From assembly GCA_019096155.1 (NCBI GenBank), contig JAHCVI010000003.1, positions 62,001 to 126,000 of the forward strand: a DNA stretch of 64,000 bases. Reading direction: 5' to 3'. Shown here one piece after another: positions 31,949-44,294 of this stretch. Position 1 is the first letter of the stretch; each line of letters begins with the position of its first letter. Source of the stretch: Staphylotrichum longicolle. Its lineage: Eukaryota; Ascomycota; Sordariomycetes; Sordariales; Chaetomiaceae. A program made the translations under genes and the position numbers. Under the pieces are notes generated by a model that worked only from the letters and a program-made list of their open reading frames with translations, had not been told where the DNA came from and made no database searches.

Positions 31949-32704
31949 TGATGGTGGGCCAATGGCAGATTCATGACATGTAGTAGAACTTATACGGACG
32001 AAGCATACGGTACCTTGGTGCAGTGCCCTACCTCAGAGCTCCCAAACTTCACGCCTCTCGCCGAACATAGGCCAATGCCCGATGGAACACCGCAAGATGT
32101 AGTTTGTTAAGCTATTTCTCTGCTTTGCTTTTCTCTTTCTTTGTGTCTCTCGTTGTGTCTCTCTCGTTCTTTCCCGCCTTATTTTTTGGAGGATTAATCT
32201 GACTCCGTAGAAAGAGAGGGATGAAGGTGCCCCAACCTCAGAGTTGGTTCAAGACTTGTCTGGGCAGAGGGGTCCCTATCTGGGTACGGTACACGGAGGA
32301 TGTGTTCCGGAGCCTCGAATTGCCTTTTGGGTCCTGTTCGGACTGATTTAGCCCGAGGCAGAAAACCAAGGGCCATTAACCCGGCGACGCCAGCTGTTCA
32401 AGGGGCAACTCAGGGCAAAAACAATTAGACCACTTTGAACGGAATAACTGCTCCCGTAAAACGAAGGGTAATTCCTCGGTAAATTCATGTTCCAGTGAGG
32501 AGCGGATGCAACTGTCTCTCCGGAATGCTATATCGGCGGACAAACCGCATCCCTCTTCGGTATCTGGGACAAACTTCGGCGATGGAAGAGGAGCGACTTT
32601 TTGCAAGATATAAGCTGCGTCGAGTGCATCTTAATCGACTTCCGAGTCTGGACTCATGGGCCAAACCCGCCACATGCCAAAAACGAAACCACAAGCCGGC
32701 CACC
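31949..32704. other. Intergenic: promoter of the PL4 lyase gene
   Basis: Tandem plus-strand genes flank this region. A CT-rich run near 32110-32175 is noticeable. No gene. Confidence 0.4.
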
Positions 32705-34819
32705 ATGAGCCTCTTTTTGTTCTGCAGCCTTTCATTGGCAACAATCGCCTCTGCAGCCATCACTGCCAGTGAATCGAGCACATCCATCAGTGTCAGAAAT
32801 GATCGCCTCACGTTCTCCGTGAACAAGAGCGCCGGCACTATTAACCAGCTCACCCTCGACGGGCAAGATCTTCTCGGCTCCGGCGGGCGACTTTACCTTG
32901 ACTGCCACTGCGACAGCGGATACTGGAACGGCGGCACATTTCAGCTCTACCGGGGCACTGACACGTCGGGTACTGCCTACGCTGGCGTGCGCATTTCTGC
33001 CAGTGTCGGTAGTGGTAGGACCTTCGAGTCGTACTACTTTCTAAGAGATGGCGAGACTGGACTTCACACCTTCGGCCGGGCAGCGTACCCCAACGGAGGC
33101 TCTCTCGGAGAGATGCGGTTTCTCTTCAGACCCAGCACCTCCATCTGGAACCACTTGTCCTCGTCTGACGAGATGTGGTCAGTCTTGCCCACAGAGAGCG
33201 GCCGGACGACCGTTCAAGACACGACATACCGCATCTCTGGGGACGGCGTCAATGCTCGATACCGTTCGCAAATGTCCGACTACTTCTCCAAGTACATGTT
33301 TTCCGAGTCGTGGGAGTACCACACGCACCACGGCCTCTTCGCCGATGGCGCGGGCACTCGGGACGGGTCGACGTACGGAGCCTGGCTTGTCATGAACACC
33401 AAAGACACATACTACAACGGTCCAAAATGGTCTGATATGACCGTAGACGGCATTGTATACAACTATATTAGTGAGTTGCAACCTTCCCTTCCTTGGTTGA
33501 ATTGCTCACTGACGTGCTCCAAGTCTCCAATCATCATGGGAATGGCAATCCCGACACGCGAAACTTTGACCGCACGTTTGGCCCGGTAAGCCCGTTCACT
33601 CTCAAGCGCACACCTGTCCAGGCACTGAGATCCTCAGCAATATTACTACTTCAACAAGGGAGCAAAAGGGGCTTCCGCCAATGATCTTCGCCGGGATGCC
33701 GGCCGCTTCGCCAATTCGAGCTGGAATGCGGATTTCTACGACTCAATTGCGCAGTATGTCCCTGGTTATCTTCCTTCATCTGGCCGGGGCACCTGGTCGG
33801 GCCGCATCGTTCTCCCAGCAGGTGTCACGAAACCCATGGCAGTCCTGTCCGGCAACGGAAGGGACTTCCAGGACAACAACTTGGATACCAAAGCCCGACA
33901 ATACTGGGCCGAGATCAGCAGCGGCGGCGAAATCACAATTCCTCGCGTCGCGGCTGGTACTTACCGTCTCACCATTTACGGCGCCGGGATCTTTGGCCAG
34001 TATGTCCAGGACAACATCGCCATCCGGGCAAACTCTACAACCACGACAACGGCAACATGGACCCCCGAGTCCGCCGGCACCGAGCTCTGGCGCATCGGGA
34101 CTCCCGATCGGAGCTGTGGCGAGTTCCGTCATGGCAATGAGCGTGACACCACACGCACCAACCAGCCGAAGCAGCACCGTCTCTACTGGGCAGTTCACGA
34201 CTTCCCCAAGGACTTTCCCAACGGTGTGAACTTTCACGTCGGCAGGAGCAACATCACGCGGGACTTCAACTACATCCAGTGGAGCGTCTACGGCGGCAAA
34301 GGGAACAGCATCCGCCCGGACCCGTACTACACCAATGTGAACGCGTGGACGGTAACCTTTGACGCCACTGCGGCGCAGCTCCAGGGGAAGACCCGGGCTA
34401 CCTTTACTGTTCAACTTGCGGGCGTCAAGACTTCGGCGGGCAATACAGATGACACGAGCAAGCCGTTTGCCAACCTGGCGTACAATGTCACCATCAACGG
34501 CCGAGCTCTTCCCGTGTGGACCATTCCGTGAGTCCACCCACTTCCGTATCCCTCCCGATCATGGTGAAGATGGCACGTTTGTTCTCTGGCTAACAGTCGT
34601 CTGCTCGATAGTGCCAACCAGAGCAGTTCCTGCGGCGCGCGGTCCGCCGCGAGCTGCTACAATACACGCAACAAGTGGGCCTTTGATGCCGCCTACTTGC
34701 AGCAGGGTCTCAACACCTTGGTCCTCTCGCTTCCTGCGCGTGCGACTGCGCCAGAGAGTGCCGTGCTTCCGGAGAGTGTCTACCTGCAGTATGATGCTTT
34801 GAGAATGGAGGTTTCATGA
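32705..34819 (+). CDS. Rhamnogalacturonan lyase (polysaccharide lyase family 4)
   Basis: Four exons, 32705-33470, 33524-33585, 33638-34527 and 34612-34819, encode 641 residues; introns of 53, 52 and 84 nt keep phase. A signal peptide (MSLFLFCSLSLATIASA) precedes the catalytic domain (NDRLTFSVNKSAGTINQLTLDG, YHTHHGLFADG, NYIISNHHG). The second exon, only 62 nt, encodes SNHHG through FDRTFGP, and QYYYFNKG follows. The middle FnIII-like part includes PRVAAGTYRLTIYGAGIFG and the C-terminal jelly roll ends with SVYLQYDALRMEVS. This three-domain order and length suit fungal RGL (RglB/RhiE-like) enzymes that cleave the rhamnose-galacturonate backbone of pectin by beta-elimination outside the cell. 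Expression is probably pectin-induced (inference). Confidence 0.92.
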
Positions 34820-35151
34820 GGAGTCAAGCCCGGTTGGCAGAGAAGGACGACCAGACTTATCAAGCTCAAAGCCAGGCACATAGTCTTAGCCGGGCACACA
34901 GTCTGACTTGGGGACGATGTACAGCCTTTTGGACATTGGGTCACGATTGAGAGAAAGAAAGTGTTAGCCGAGTTGTGGTCAAAATTGCGCTGCTAGATAT
35001 TAAGATTAAAGGGTACTCGGCGTGGTATTTCACACAACCTCCTGACGATAACGACAGACAGACGGACAGACTGGCACTCGGGCACACTGCACTCGCACGA
35101 TCTCACTTCATTGCTTCTTCTTTGAAGACCACCTAACAACAAAAAGAGGCC
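34820..35151. other. Convergent intergenic
   Basis: 332 nt between the PL4 lyase and GMC oxidoreductase stop codons; AT-richer, no feature. Confidence 0.4.
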
Positions 35152-37114
35152 TCACTTCTTCCTGTGAGCGTCCTGAATGATCAAGTCGGCAGCCCTCTCG
35201 GCGATGCCATAGACGGCAGTCTGGATGTGGCCCGAGATGAGGATGGGCATGATGCTGGCGTCGACGACGCGGAGGTTGGTGGTGCCGTAGACGACCAGCC
35301 ACGGGTTGACGACGCCGCCCTTGTCGCGCGGCAGCATGGCGCACGTGCCGACGGGGTGGAAGATGGACAGCGTGGTGCTGAGCGCAAAGTCGCGCCACTT
35401 GGCCTCGTCGGCCGGGGTCGTCGGCGCCGTCGCGGGCACCGCCGCCAGGCCGGGCTCGTACTCGGACACCCACACGGCCGAGAGCGGCGCCGTGTTGGCG
35501 ATCTTGCGGATGTACTTGATGGCGGTGATGGCGGCCTGGATGTCGTACTCGTTGGAGAGGTAGTTGGGGTTGATGACCGGCTGGTCGGCGAGGCTGGACG
35601 TGCGGACGTGCACGCTGCCGCGGCTGAGCGGGTGCATGATGCCGGCGATGAGCGTGAAGAAGCCCTTGCCAAAGAGCGGGGCGCCCGCCGCCGGGTAGCC
35701 CTTGACGCCCGTGTAGCCGTCCGAGAAGATGACCTCGAGCTGCGGCACGGAGCTGTCGGAGAGCAAGCCCATGCGTTTCTTGTCCACGGGGTTGCTGGAT
35801 GCGCCGATGGCTTGCTGGGCGAGCGAGCGCAGGGTGGACGCGCCGCTGGGGCCGACCGTCTTGTCCCAGTTCAGGAACGTGTAGCCGCTGCCCGTGTAGT
35901 CGTACAGCGAGGGCTGGCCGGCACGCCAGAGGGCGAGCTGCTCGTTGGCGAGGGTGGTGTTGGAGCGCAGGATGTCGAACGACGTGTAGTTGTCCTTGAG
36001 CTGGAACGAGCCCTGGATGCGGAAGTGGTCCTGCAGGTTCTCGCCGACGCCGGGCAGGTTGATGACCTGGGTGATGCCGGCAGCATCGAGAACCGACTTG
36101 CGGCCGATGCCCGACAGCTCGAGGAGGCCAGGGCTCTGGATGGAACCCGCCGAGAGAACCACCTCCTTCCGCGCCTGGATGACGGTGCCGCCCTGGAGGG
36201 TAACGCCGGTAGCGGAGAAGCGGCCGGCGCAGGGGGTGAGGTTGATCTTGGCCACGCGCACACCCGTCACGACGTCGAGGTTGGACCCGGCGTTGGGGAG
36301 GTAGCCGTTGGCGGCGTAGGATCGGGTCCAGGTGGCCGGGTCGATGTTGCTGGGCTGGTACATGACGCCCAGGGGGTTGCCGCCGAGAGACTCCTTGTTG
36401 AGAGGGACACCCAGGGTGTTCATGGTCGGGATCCACGACTCTTGGTGCGTCGGGATGAGGCGGTTAATGACCGTCTTGATGGGGCCCGACGTGCCCACTC
36501 CGGTCGTCCCGTAGTGCGGCGATGGCGTGAAGGTCTCGACGCGCTTCATGGCGGTGATCATGGACTGCCAGTTCCATCCTGGGTTGCCCAGGGCCTCCCA
36601 GGCGTTGTACTCGGCGACGCTCGCGCGGTCCCAGCTCATCAGGTTCAAGGCGGAGCTGCCGCCCAGCACCTTGCCTCGGGGAACACTGAAGACACGGCTG
36701 TTGGCCCCGGGCTGGGCGACCGTGGTAAAGTTCCAGTCATAGACAGTGCCCAAGGTAGAGCCCTTTCTGCCGGGGATGTTGATGCGCTCCTCGTCCGGGG
36801 CCGAGGGGCCGGCTTCGAGCAGGAGGATGCTTGCCCCGGGCAGCCCCTGGCTCAGCCGGGTGGCAAGAGCCGAGCCAGCAGTCCCGCCCCCAACGACGAT
36901 CTGGATAACGTTAGATTCATCAGCGACTGTGGTTGTGACGGGTGTGTCTCGTCATGTGATGTGCACAAAAGCAAAGCGTCTGAGCAAAGAAGAAGAGATA
37001 GGCAACACATACGTAGTCATACGTCGTTTTCGGCACGGTCGTGACGACGGGGGCTGCCAGGACCGAGCTGCTGCAGAGCAGCGCGGTCAACGCAACAGCA
37101 ATGGAGGGGGCCAT
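35152..37114 (-). CDS. Secreted GMC flavin oxidoreductase (aryl-alcohol oxidase/glucose dehydrogenase-like)
   Basis: Exons 37013-37114 and 35152-36900, separated by a 112-nt intron (GTATGT to CAG), give 616 residues. A signal peptide (MAPSIAVALTALLCSSSVLAAP) precedes the FAD-binding start YDYIVVGGGTAGSALATRLS. GMC signatures follow: GKVLGGSSALNLMSW and GSIQSPGLLELSGIG. The catalytic pair is probably His549 in FHPVGTCAM and His592 in SGHIQTAVYG, which correspond to the two His of aryl-alcohol oxidase. Such enzymes oxidise alcohols or sugars and supply H2O2 or electrons to ligninolytic and LPMO reactions. The exact substrate cannot be read from sequence. Convergent with the pectin lyase gene. 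Confidence 0.88.
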
Positions 37115-38478
37115 TTCGATTTGTTTGGGCGGCGATGGGATGCGTGTAGCCCAAACGGGGGGGGCAGATGCGGGTGTGAAACCTGAAACCACGTGGGTTC
37201 CCACCAAATGAATGGGCGGGACGCAGTTTTGTACTGCAGGAGAGCAAGTTGTCACCCTTGGCCGTGATTGTGCAACTCCCCCACGCCAACAAGAGAGAGG
37301 GAAAGCGGCATTTGCTCGACCATCATGCGGAACTTCTGGCCAAGCTTGCGACCTGCGGTCCGAGCAACCTTTAGCTCAGTCACATCAAGCATAGTGTTCA
37401 AGGCAACCCGGACGGCCGGGATGGCAACCAAACTTCGCTGTCGTGGGGGCTCTGCCGCGCCTCCGCCATGGCGGGGGACACAGGGGCACATTTCCCCGGG
37501 CCAATCGCGGCACCGTCCTCGTTCCTCCCGACATCGCGCTCATGCATGCCGAGTTGCTAGTTCTGCTCAATTTGAGTTTGGCATCAATCAACTCCTCTTT
37601 TTGCCTGCCGGGGGATCAGCTTACGACTGCCGGAGACGGTTACCAAGTCCCTGGGTCAGGGTCAAGGGAAAGCGAGGAGCGGACGGACGATCTGGCGGTG
37701 GACACTAGGCAGTTATTTGGCGGTCTGCTTTGAACGTTACCGTGAAGTGCTAAGGTTAGCTACTCCGTAACTTCGTCTCGATGCACTCACTTATGGGAAG
37801 CAGCTGGCACACTAGGAGAATAAGGCATTCGCGGGCGTTGCCCCAAAGATAGCAGCAGTGTGGTACACTACGGGAGGCGATCACCCAACAAGCCAACAGC
37901 GGGATTGTTTCGCATGCAGGGGCAGAAAAGGTCTTCACCGGGTTCATTTGCGCAATCCGGGAGTTTGGTTCATTCCGGGCAATCTCTTCGCTGGCATCCT
38001 GGGGAAAAGGCTCGGCGGTGGCTTCTGTGGCTGGGTCAGGGTCGTTTAGGCTCATTTTAAGGACCCCTACACTTCATGTATGTCAGACGGGAGACGCCGG
38101 CAGGCCGTGGGCACTGACCCCGGCGCGGGAAGGGGCCGAAGTGCCAGGCACGCAGCGGTTGCGGACAAACACCGTCACCGGCGCCCACGATGTCTGGCGG
38201 CGCTGTTCCTGCATTGCATTTCTGCATCGAGGCCTGCCTGCCTGCCATGCCAGCGGCAGGTTCAAATTCTCGGCACGCAGGGGAAGAGAAACAGTGGCGT
38301 TCCGTCCTTCGGCCGTGGTCCTTCTTGCTTCATCATATATGGCGGTCATCGAGCTCACCGGACAGGACACAAACAGTTTCCGTTCCCGCAGCATGCCCAA
38401 GTTATTTTTGCCATATTCTGTCTCTTTGATACAACGGCTTTGTTGACACCCCCGAGTCCTTCGGCCCTGCCCGTCACA
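37115..38478. other. Divergent intergenic, about 1.4 kb
   Basis: Promoter region between the GMC gene (minus) and the rhodopsin-like gene (plus). No gene or repeat found. Confidence 0.4.
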
Positions 38479-39786
38479 ATGGCATCCCCAGCACCGCCCA
38501 ACCCCATGCCTCCCGACGAGAACTCGGGGCCCGCCCTCCTGGCGGTCAGCAGTATCCTCATCGCGCTGATCCTCATCAGCTCGTCATTGAGAATCTTTGT
38601 CCGATTTTCTAATGGGGCGCTTGGCCTGGATGACTACACCATCGTGGTGGTCACCGTCCTCTGTGTGGTACGCTTCGCCATCCAGGTCGTCCAAGTCAAC
38701 CGGTATGGCAACGGCAGGCACCGCTGGTACATTGACCCCGCCGACTACATTACCAACAACATGCTGGGATGGTACACGCAGGTGATCCTCTTCGCGACCA
38801 TGTGCCTGCTCAAGGTATCTATCTGCCTCTTGCTCCTGCGCATCAAGAACAACAGAGGCCTGCGGATCTTTATGTACTGCATCATGACGGGCCTCTTCAT
38901 CACGAACTTTGGGTGCATCGTCATCCTACTGGCGCAGTGCAGGCCCATCTCGGTATACTGGACCGGCGGAGGAGGCGAGTGCTGGGACACGAGGATCCGC
39001 ATCTATTCCATCTACTTTACCATCGGTCAGTCGCATTCCCACACATTGTCCCCGGCGGGTTTTGCTGACACAGCGTCACTAGCGTATTCCCTTCTGACGG
39101 ACGTCATCTGCTCCCTTTTGCCTTGGGTCGTGGTATGGAAGGTCCGGATTCCCTTGGGGACCAAGATTGGCGTCTGCGGCCTGATGGGCCTGGGTATCAC
39201 GTAAGTGCCTGCTGTTCTTTGCTTTGCTGCTGTGCCAACTAGCATGACCATCGTGATTTGGCTGACCGTGGACGTTTGTTCCTAGTGCCACCGGATTCGG
39301 AGTTGCGAGGGCGGCATCATTGGGCCTGCAGACCAGTGATCTTAGCTGTACGTACCTTGCCGAGATTCCCCCTTCCTCGACCTGTTGTCCTGTCCCAGTC
39401 AATCTAACCTCGGTGTCTGCAACTCAGGGGCGTACTGCATTGCGGCGATCTGGTCGAACCTCGAGCTCTTCATCGGCGTCGTTGCCGCCAACCTGGCCGT
39501 CTCCCGCTCTATCTACATGTACTTCCGCCACGGAAAGAACGGCACAAGCACCAGCAGCCAGTCCAAGTCGACGGGGTATCCGCCTCGGTCGGGTTACATC
39601 AACCAGACCAGCTTTACCCGTGATCCGTTCGATGCGTCAGCGACGGTGGTCACGACGAGCGGCCGGCGGCATTCCCTATCCAAGAGCGAAGCCAGCGACA
39701 TTCCGCTGGAGCCGGGCATCCACATGAAGACGTCGTTTGCCATCCAAGAGGAATACCAGCAGGTGCAAGGCCGGGGTCAGGTGTGA
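38479..39786 (+). CDS. Rhodopsin-domain (SAT4/PTH11-like) integral membrane protein
   Basis: Four exons, 38479-39025, 39083-39200, 39286-39347 and 39428-39786, encode 361 residues; introns are 57, 85 and 80 nt. Seven hydrophobic helices are visible, including LLAVSSILIALILISSSLRIFV, YTIVVVTVLCVVRFAI, VILFATMCLLKVSICLLLL, YCIMTGLFITNFGCIVILL, LLTDVICSLLPWVVVWKV, GVCGLMGLGITATGFGVAR and IWSNLELFIGVVAANLA. The LxxDDYT after helix 1, QCRPI, DVICSLLPW and EL-x3-GV motifs are typical of the fungal rhodopsin-domain family (PF20684-like) that includes PTH11-related receptors. The C-terminal tail is Ser/Thr-rich and cytoplasmic. No CFEM domain at the N-terminus. Ligand and pathway unknown. Confidence 0.85.
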
Positions 39787-40058
39787 GACTGCCTCAGCTT
39801 AGTCCAACGCAGACCAAGCTGGGAATACTGGGCTGGGGGCGATGGATGGGCGCTGGCGTCGAGGATTACTTGAGAGATGTTTGCGATCTAATTTAACACC
39901 TCATTTGGACTCGCGCTTGGATGACGGTTGGGTGCAGTGGCTCGCCCTGCTCCGTCAGTTCCGGGAACCAGGGTCCAGACAGTCTAACTGAGTTGGTAGA
40001 TAGCTGCCATGTTTGTACTAAAACAAAAGAAGAGAGGTGGTTCTGACAGCCATAGCCC

Positions 40059-41788
40059 TCACACCAATGGTCGCAGTTCCATTGACTCCCTCGCCTCATC
40101 CAGCTCGTTTCCTCGGTACAACTCGAATGGTTTCCGCGCCATCAGCATGTAGCTTCCCCAGGAACCAAGCACCAGTAGAGTGAGGCCTATGGTGGTCACT
40201 GCGTACACGATCTTGTTTGTTTCGTCTTCTAGTTGGAAGAGGTTGATCTGCCACAGTCCCTGCTGAGGTATCAGTTCCATTCATGTGTCCAGCTGCCCAA
40301 CAGATGTTCGGCACAGCTGTAGGCGGTACATCAGTTGAGTATAAATACTTACCGTGGTAAACGTTGCCGGAAGAAACAGGACTCCTAGCAAGCCAATCGT
40401 CTTCATCATTCTGCTGTCACTGGCGGCGGACTGCGCAACCCTGAGGCTGCTCTGGGCAATATCCCGATTCGTTCTCGCTTCCCTTTGAGCGATCGTGTTG
40501 GCTGTCTACGGGCGGCATGTCGAAAGTCAGCTTCGTCTCGGCATTATTCTTCGGGTATTGTCTAAGAATTCTCCAAAGCAAAAAAAGCGATGGCCCTACC
40601 ATGCTGATAAGACCTCGGAGACGTTCGAGCAGGTCTGCAGAACGGTCTCGCACAGATTCGCATATGGACAGAGAAGATCGCAGCCATGCCTCAAAAGCCT
40701 CTCTCTCTCCGGGTTGAAGTCGTTTCCCGGTCCTGGCTTGCTCCACGATGTTCATGGCCTCCTGGCAGCGGTCTGCATAACGCACTCCAAAGGCCAAGGA
40801 CGTCTGAGAATGACAGATCTGAGCATGAGTGACGGCGAATTGTCGGTTCAAAACGTCGGGATTGGAGAGCTCCTTGACGCGTTGCGGAGTAGGCCTCCAG
40901 AACTCCCACCCTGGAGGTGCCATCCCCAAGAGCACCTCAATCTCGTTGAGGTTGACGTAGAGGCTGGCGACCCACTCCTCCCATGCTCGGACTCGCTGGG
41001 CATATATCAGTGCCAGGATACCCAGAGGGGTTGTCTGTAAAAGGTCTTTGTTCTTGTCGCATAGGTCTCGCAGTTCTCCTAGCTCTGTTGGGTTACTGCA
41101 GCTTACGAATGCAATGCTCTGGAGGTTGGGAATTTTAATGCGCAGACCGCAAGTGGTCGATGCCAGGCTTCTTCCCACGCGGACGAAGAACGCTGTCGTG
41201 AGTGCGTATCAGCCAAACTGTTCACTAAGCTGGGATTACACAGGCTGGACTCACTGATAGCAGTTATCCGTTGTTGAGAGACCGGGTCGTACTCGATTTC
41301 ATAGAAAAAGTACGACCTTACTGTTGTCGATATCGTATCCTTGTTATGTGGCTTGGCGTTGAACAGATCGTTGATGCAGTCAAGCTCTGTCTTTCCCCTT
41401 TCGTCGGTGGAACGTTTGAGGGGATTGTCATCTTGTGTTATGTCACCGTAGGCGGTTCTGACCTCGAGTTTGTAAGAGACACCCACCCCTATGTTGAGGT
41501 CCTGCAACAGTACCCGGACTTAGGCCTCACTTACAGCAAGAAAAACACTGGCGGCCCGGTTTGCAGCTGCAATGATGGTGTCTGGCGATGGTCAGCTTTG
41601 TTTCCGTGAGATGCTCAGGGGCAGAAAGAATCACTCACGATCTCCCTCGTCTTGTCGGCAATTTTACCCTTGCCGCTGAGGTCCTCGTCCCTCGAAGCGG
41701 ACTGGGAGATTGTCAAGCATTTGGCCTGAGAGCCTAGCTTGGGGTCATGCCGCCCAAGCTTGGCATAATGGGGATGCGGGTCTCTCAT
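40059..41788 (-). pseudogene. CorA-like protein gene with an in-frame stop codon
   Basis: Five exons fit: 41635-41788, 41255-41581, 40600-41192, 40353-40505 and 40059-40259, with phases consistent across all introns (53, 62, 94, 93 nt), giving 475 codons. Exon 2 has a TAA (minus, 41522 to 41520) between VFLAVSEA and VRVLLQDLNIGVG. CAA (Gln) to TAA is a single C-to-T change of the kind made by RIP. The C-terminus has CorA features: a long helix ending DRSADLLERL, then AQREARTNRDIAQSS, a first membrane helix GLLGVLFLPATFTTGLWQINLF and a second VYAVTTIGLTLLVLGSWGSYMLM. The GMN motif is absent, as in many fungal CorA-like proteins. Alternatively the 33-nt stretch GTAAGT...CAG around the stop is a very short in-phase intron, and the gene is intact. 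Downstream translation starting after the stop would lose about 90 residues. Confidence 0.7.
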
Positions 41789-42378
41789 TGTGATGATAGG
41801 AAATCAGTTCGTCAGAAACCTTAAATATACGGTGTTGGAGGAGGGTGCCCGAGGTTAAGGAACAGGTTGTAGACATTGAGTCAAAAGTTTGAAAGGAGTT
41901 TATGACAGCATTGTTCTTTTGGTAAGGCTCTGCGATCGGGCAGCCGAAGCAATAGTTGCTGCGCTGCGCCACTGTCACGAGCTGGCCTGATGGGCCGTCC
42001 CGCAGGCCGCAGCAGATGCGTGCAGGATCTAGGCGCCCAAATGTCCAATCATCTATCCATTCGTCTGTTCCTTCCTGCTAGATCCCAGCTCAAGCCTATC
42101 CTCCTAGTTATGTACTGCATTTGGCTAAGGTCGTCCCCTCTTTGGCAGATGGGCTTCAATAAAATGGGAAGAACTTTATGCTCGGTGACCTTTTCTTCAA
42201 ATTTCGAACGGCCCCACGACAGTTTGGTGTCATCTTCCATTACTGGGATAACATCTCATTGTGTGCTTGCTTGAATTGACGCAGTTCCTGTTGCTCCACA
42301 CTGGGTTCTAGTCTGCCTCACCTCTCCCTTCCCCGTCACACACACAGCCGCCCCCCCTCCATCCCGCCCGTCCAATGC
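41789..42378. other. Intergenic
   Basis: Between the CorA-like and P450 genes (both minus). No feature detected. Confidence 0.4.
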
Positions 42379-44294
42379 TCACCGGCGCTTCAGTCGGCAC
42401 TCCACGCCCGTCTGTCGGGCAAACCAGATGCCCATCACCTTCCACTCCCGCTCCGGATCAACCGGCTCCATCTCGAACCGGCGCACCAGCGTCGCGGTAA
42501 TCTTGTACACCTCGAGCAGCGCAAGATGCCGGCCTGTGCACATGCGCGCGCCCGCACCAAACGCCAGCTCCGCCGCCTTCATGGCGCGCAGCCGGTCTTG
42601 GTACGCGGGCTCCGCCTCGCCGGCGGCGCGCAGCCACCGCTCGGGGCGGAACGCGTCGGCGTCGGCGCCCCACAGCTTGGCGTTGCGGCCGACGATGTAC
42701 GGGTTGATGCCGACGGCCGCTCCCGGGGGGATGAAGGAGCCGTCGGGGAGGGTCAGGCCGGTGGACGGGACGTAGCGCTCCAGCGGCATGCACACGGCCG
42801 GGTGGAGGCGCATGGCTTCGCGGACGACGGCTTCGAGGTCTGTTTGGGCGGGTCAGCAAATGCCCGGAACCCGAGAAAGGGGGGTTGACGCACATGGCAG
42901 CGCTCGCGCAGCGCTGTAGGGCACGGGTGTGTCGGCGGGGAAACCGGCGGCGAGGACTTCCTCCTCCAGTTTTCGGTACGCGGCAGGGTTTCGAAGCAAA
43001 AAGTAAAAGACGGCCCGAAGGGTAATGGCCGTGGTGTCGGCGCCCGCGAGGAGCGGAATCATCATGTACCCAAAGATGGTGTTGTCGTCGACAAGGTCCG
43101 GATGCGCCGTTTTGGCCTCGATAAAGTGTTGCAGTAGGTCTGGGACCGAAGGATTGTAGTCCTTGTCCTTCCCCTGCATTCGCGCACCGAGTGAGTTGAG
43201 AGCAACTCCTGCCACGCTCGCGAGATTCGGAGGGCCGATCCGGTAAAGCGGGTTCTTGTCAAGAAGAAAGTCGAGGAAAGGCATCTGACCAACGGCAGAG
43301 AAGCTGGAGACCGGCGTCTTGTGTCAGCAAGGAAACAATCCTCTTGACTCTGACCGCAGTAGAAATGAGCCTCGCACTTACTAGTCGATTGTTTTATCAA
43401 GATTGGCGATCGTGCTGTCAAAATCAAACCCCTTCTCCATGTAGCCGTATGGGTGGCTAAAAGTGATGGAGGTGATCAGATCCCAAGTGCCTGGCATCCC
43501 GCCATGTTAGCAGCCCATGCCTGGCAAGGAGAGGGAGGGGAATCCGAACAATACGCAAGCCATTCGCCCAGGTCACACGGCTCGCCTTTCGTGGAGCCGC
43601 TGCCGCCGAAGCGACTCTCCAAGGAATCGCAGAGTTGCTGGATGGACCTGTCCGTCAGAGGCTCGAGGGCCAACACGCCGCTGCTCGAAAAGTGCTTGGC
43701 AATGGGCCGTTGCATCCTGGAGTGTTCGGCCGGATCCGTTGTGCTGAAGACATTGTACACAATCTGGCCATTGGGCATCATCACGCTGTTGTTGTGATAG
43801 AACTCGGTCTGAGAGAGGTCAGATATCAGATGGGTACCGGATACGGCCCGGGCAGCATGCTACCGACCTTGCGCCATCGTTCGTCCGTGCTGTAGATGGT
43901 CTTAATCAGCTCCGGGTAGTCGAGATCGACGAGGTTCGGCCCGATGCGCACGACCGGGCCGTACTTGTCGTGCAGCTTCTTCATGCGACGGTGGTAGTCG
44001 CCGGTCCGCACCAGAAAGAAACGCCACAGATTGGTCCATCCTGCAACGGTACATACACGTTCAGCACAGTGTGTTACTTGGTTCAACGCGCAACTGGGCG
44101 GCACGTAACGTACCGGCGAGAAAGGGACCGGGATATCGTCTCAACGGCGATCGGGAGTAACCGAGCGCCCGCCAGCCCAACAGTGTGAGGAGCGGAAGCA
44201 GAACGGCACAAGCTGCAATTGCGGGACGGCTTGAGGGGAAATGGAGGTCACTCCAATTCCCCTGCCGGAGGCTGCTCATCAGCTCAGCCAGCAT
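42379..44294 (-). CDS. Cytochrome P450 monooxygenase (pisatin demethylase-like group)
   Basis: Six exons, 44114-44294, 43868-44040, 43550-43808, 43382-43490, 42894-43303 and 42379-42839, encode 530 residues; five introns of 54-78 nt keep phase. An N-terminal membrane anchor (IAACAVLLPLLTLLGWRAL) is followed by YPGPFLAG. The I-helix reads LAGADTTAITL, the K-helix EAMRLHP (ExxR), then FRPERW and the heme loop FGAGARMCTGRH with Cys478. The segment TWDLITSITFSHPYGYMEKG, followed by GQMPFLDFLLDKNPLYRIGPP, resembles pisatin demethylase-like P450s of Sordariomycetes. Substrate unknown; it sits in the ER membrane. A LaeA-like methyltransferase gene starts divergently 753 nt away. Confidence 0.9.

Noticed and set aside
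35164..37044. Long open frame of about 626 codons on the plus strand
   Set aside because: It is the exact complement of the GMC oxidoreductase gene. High GC at third positions keeps the antisense frame open; it is Asp/Val/Gly-rich and has no domain.
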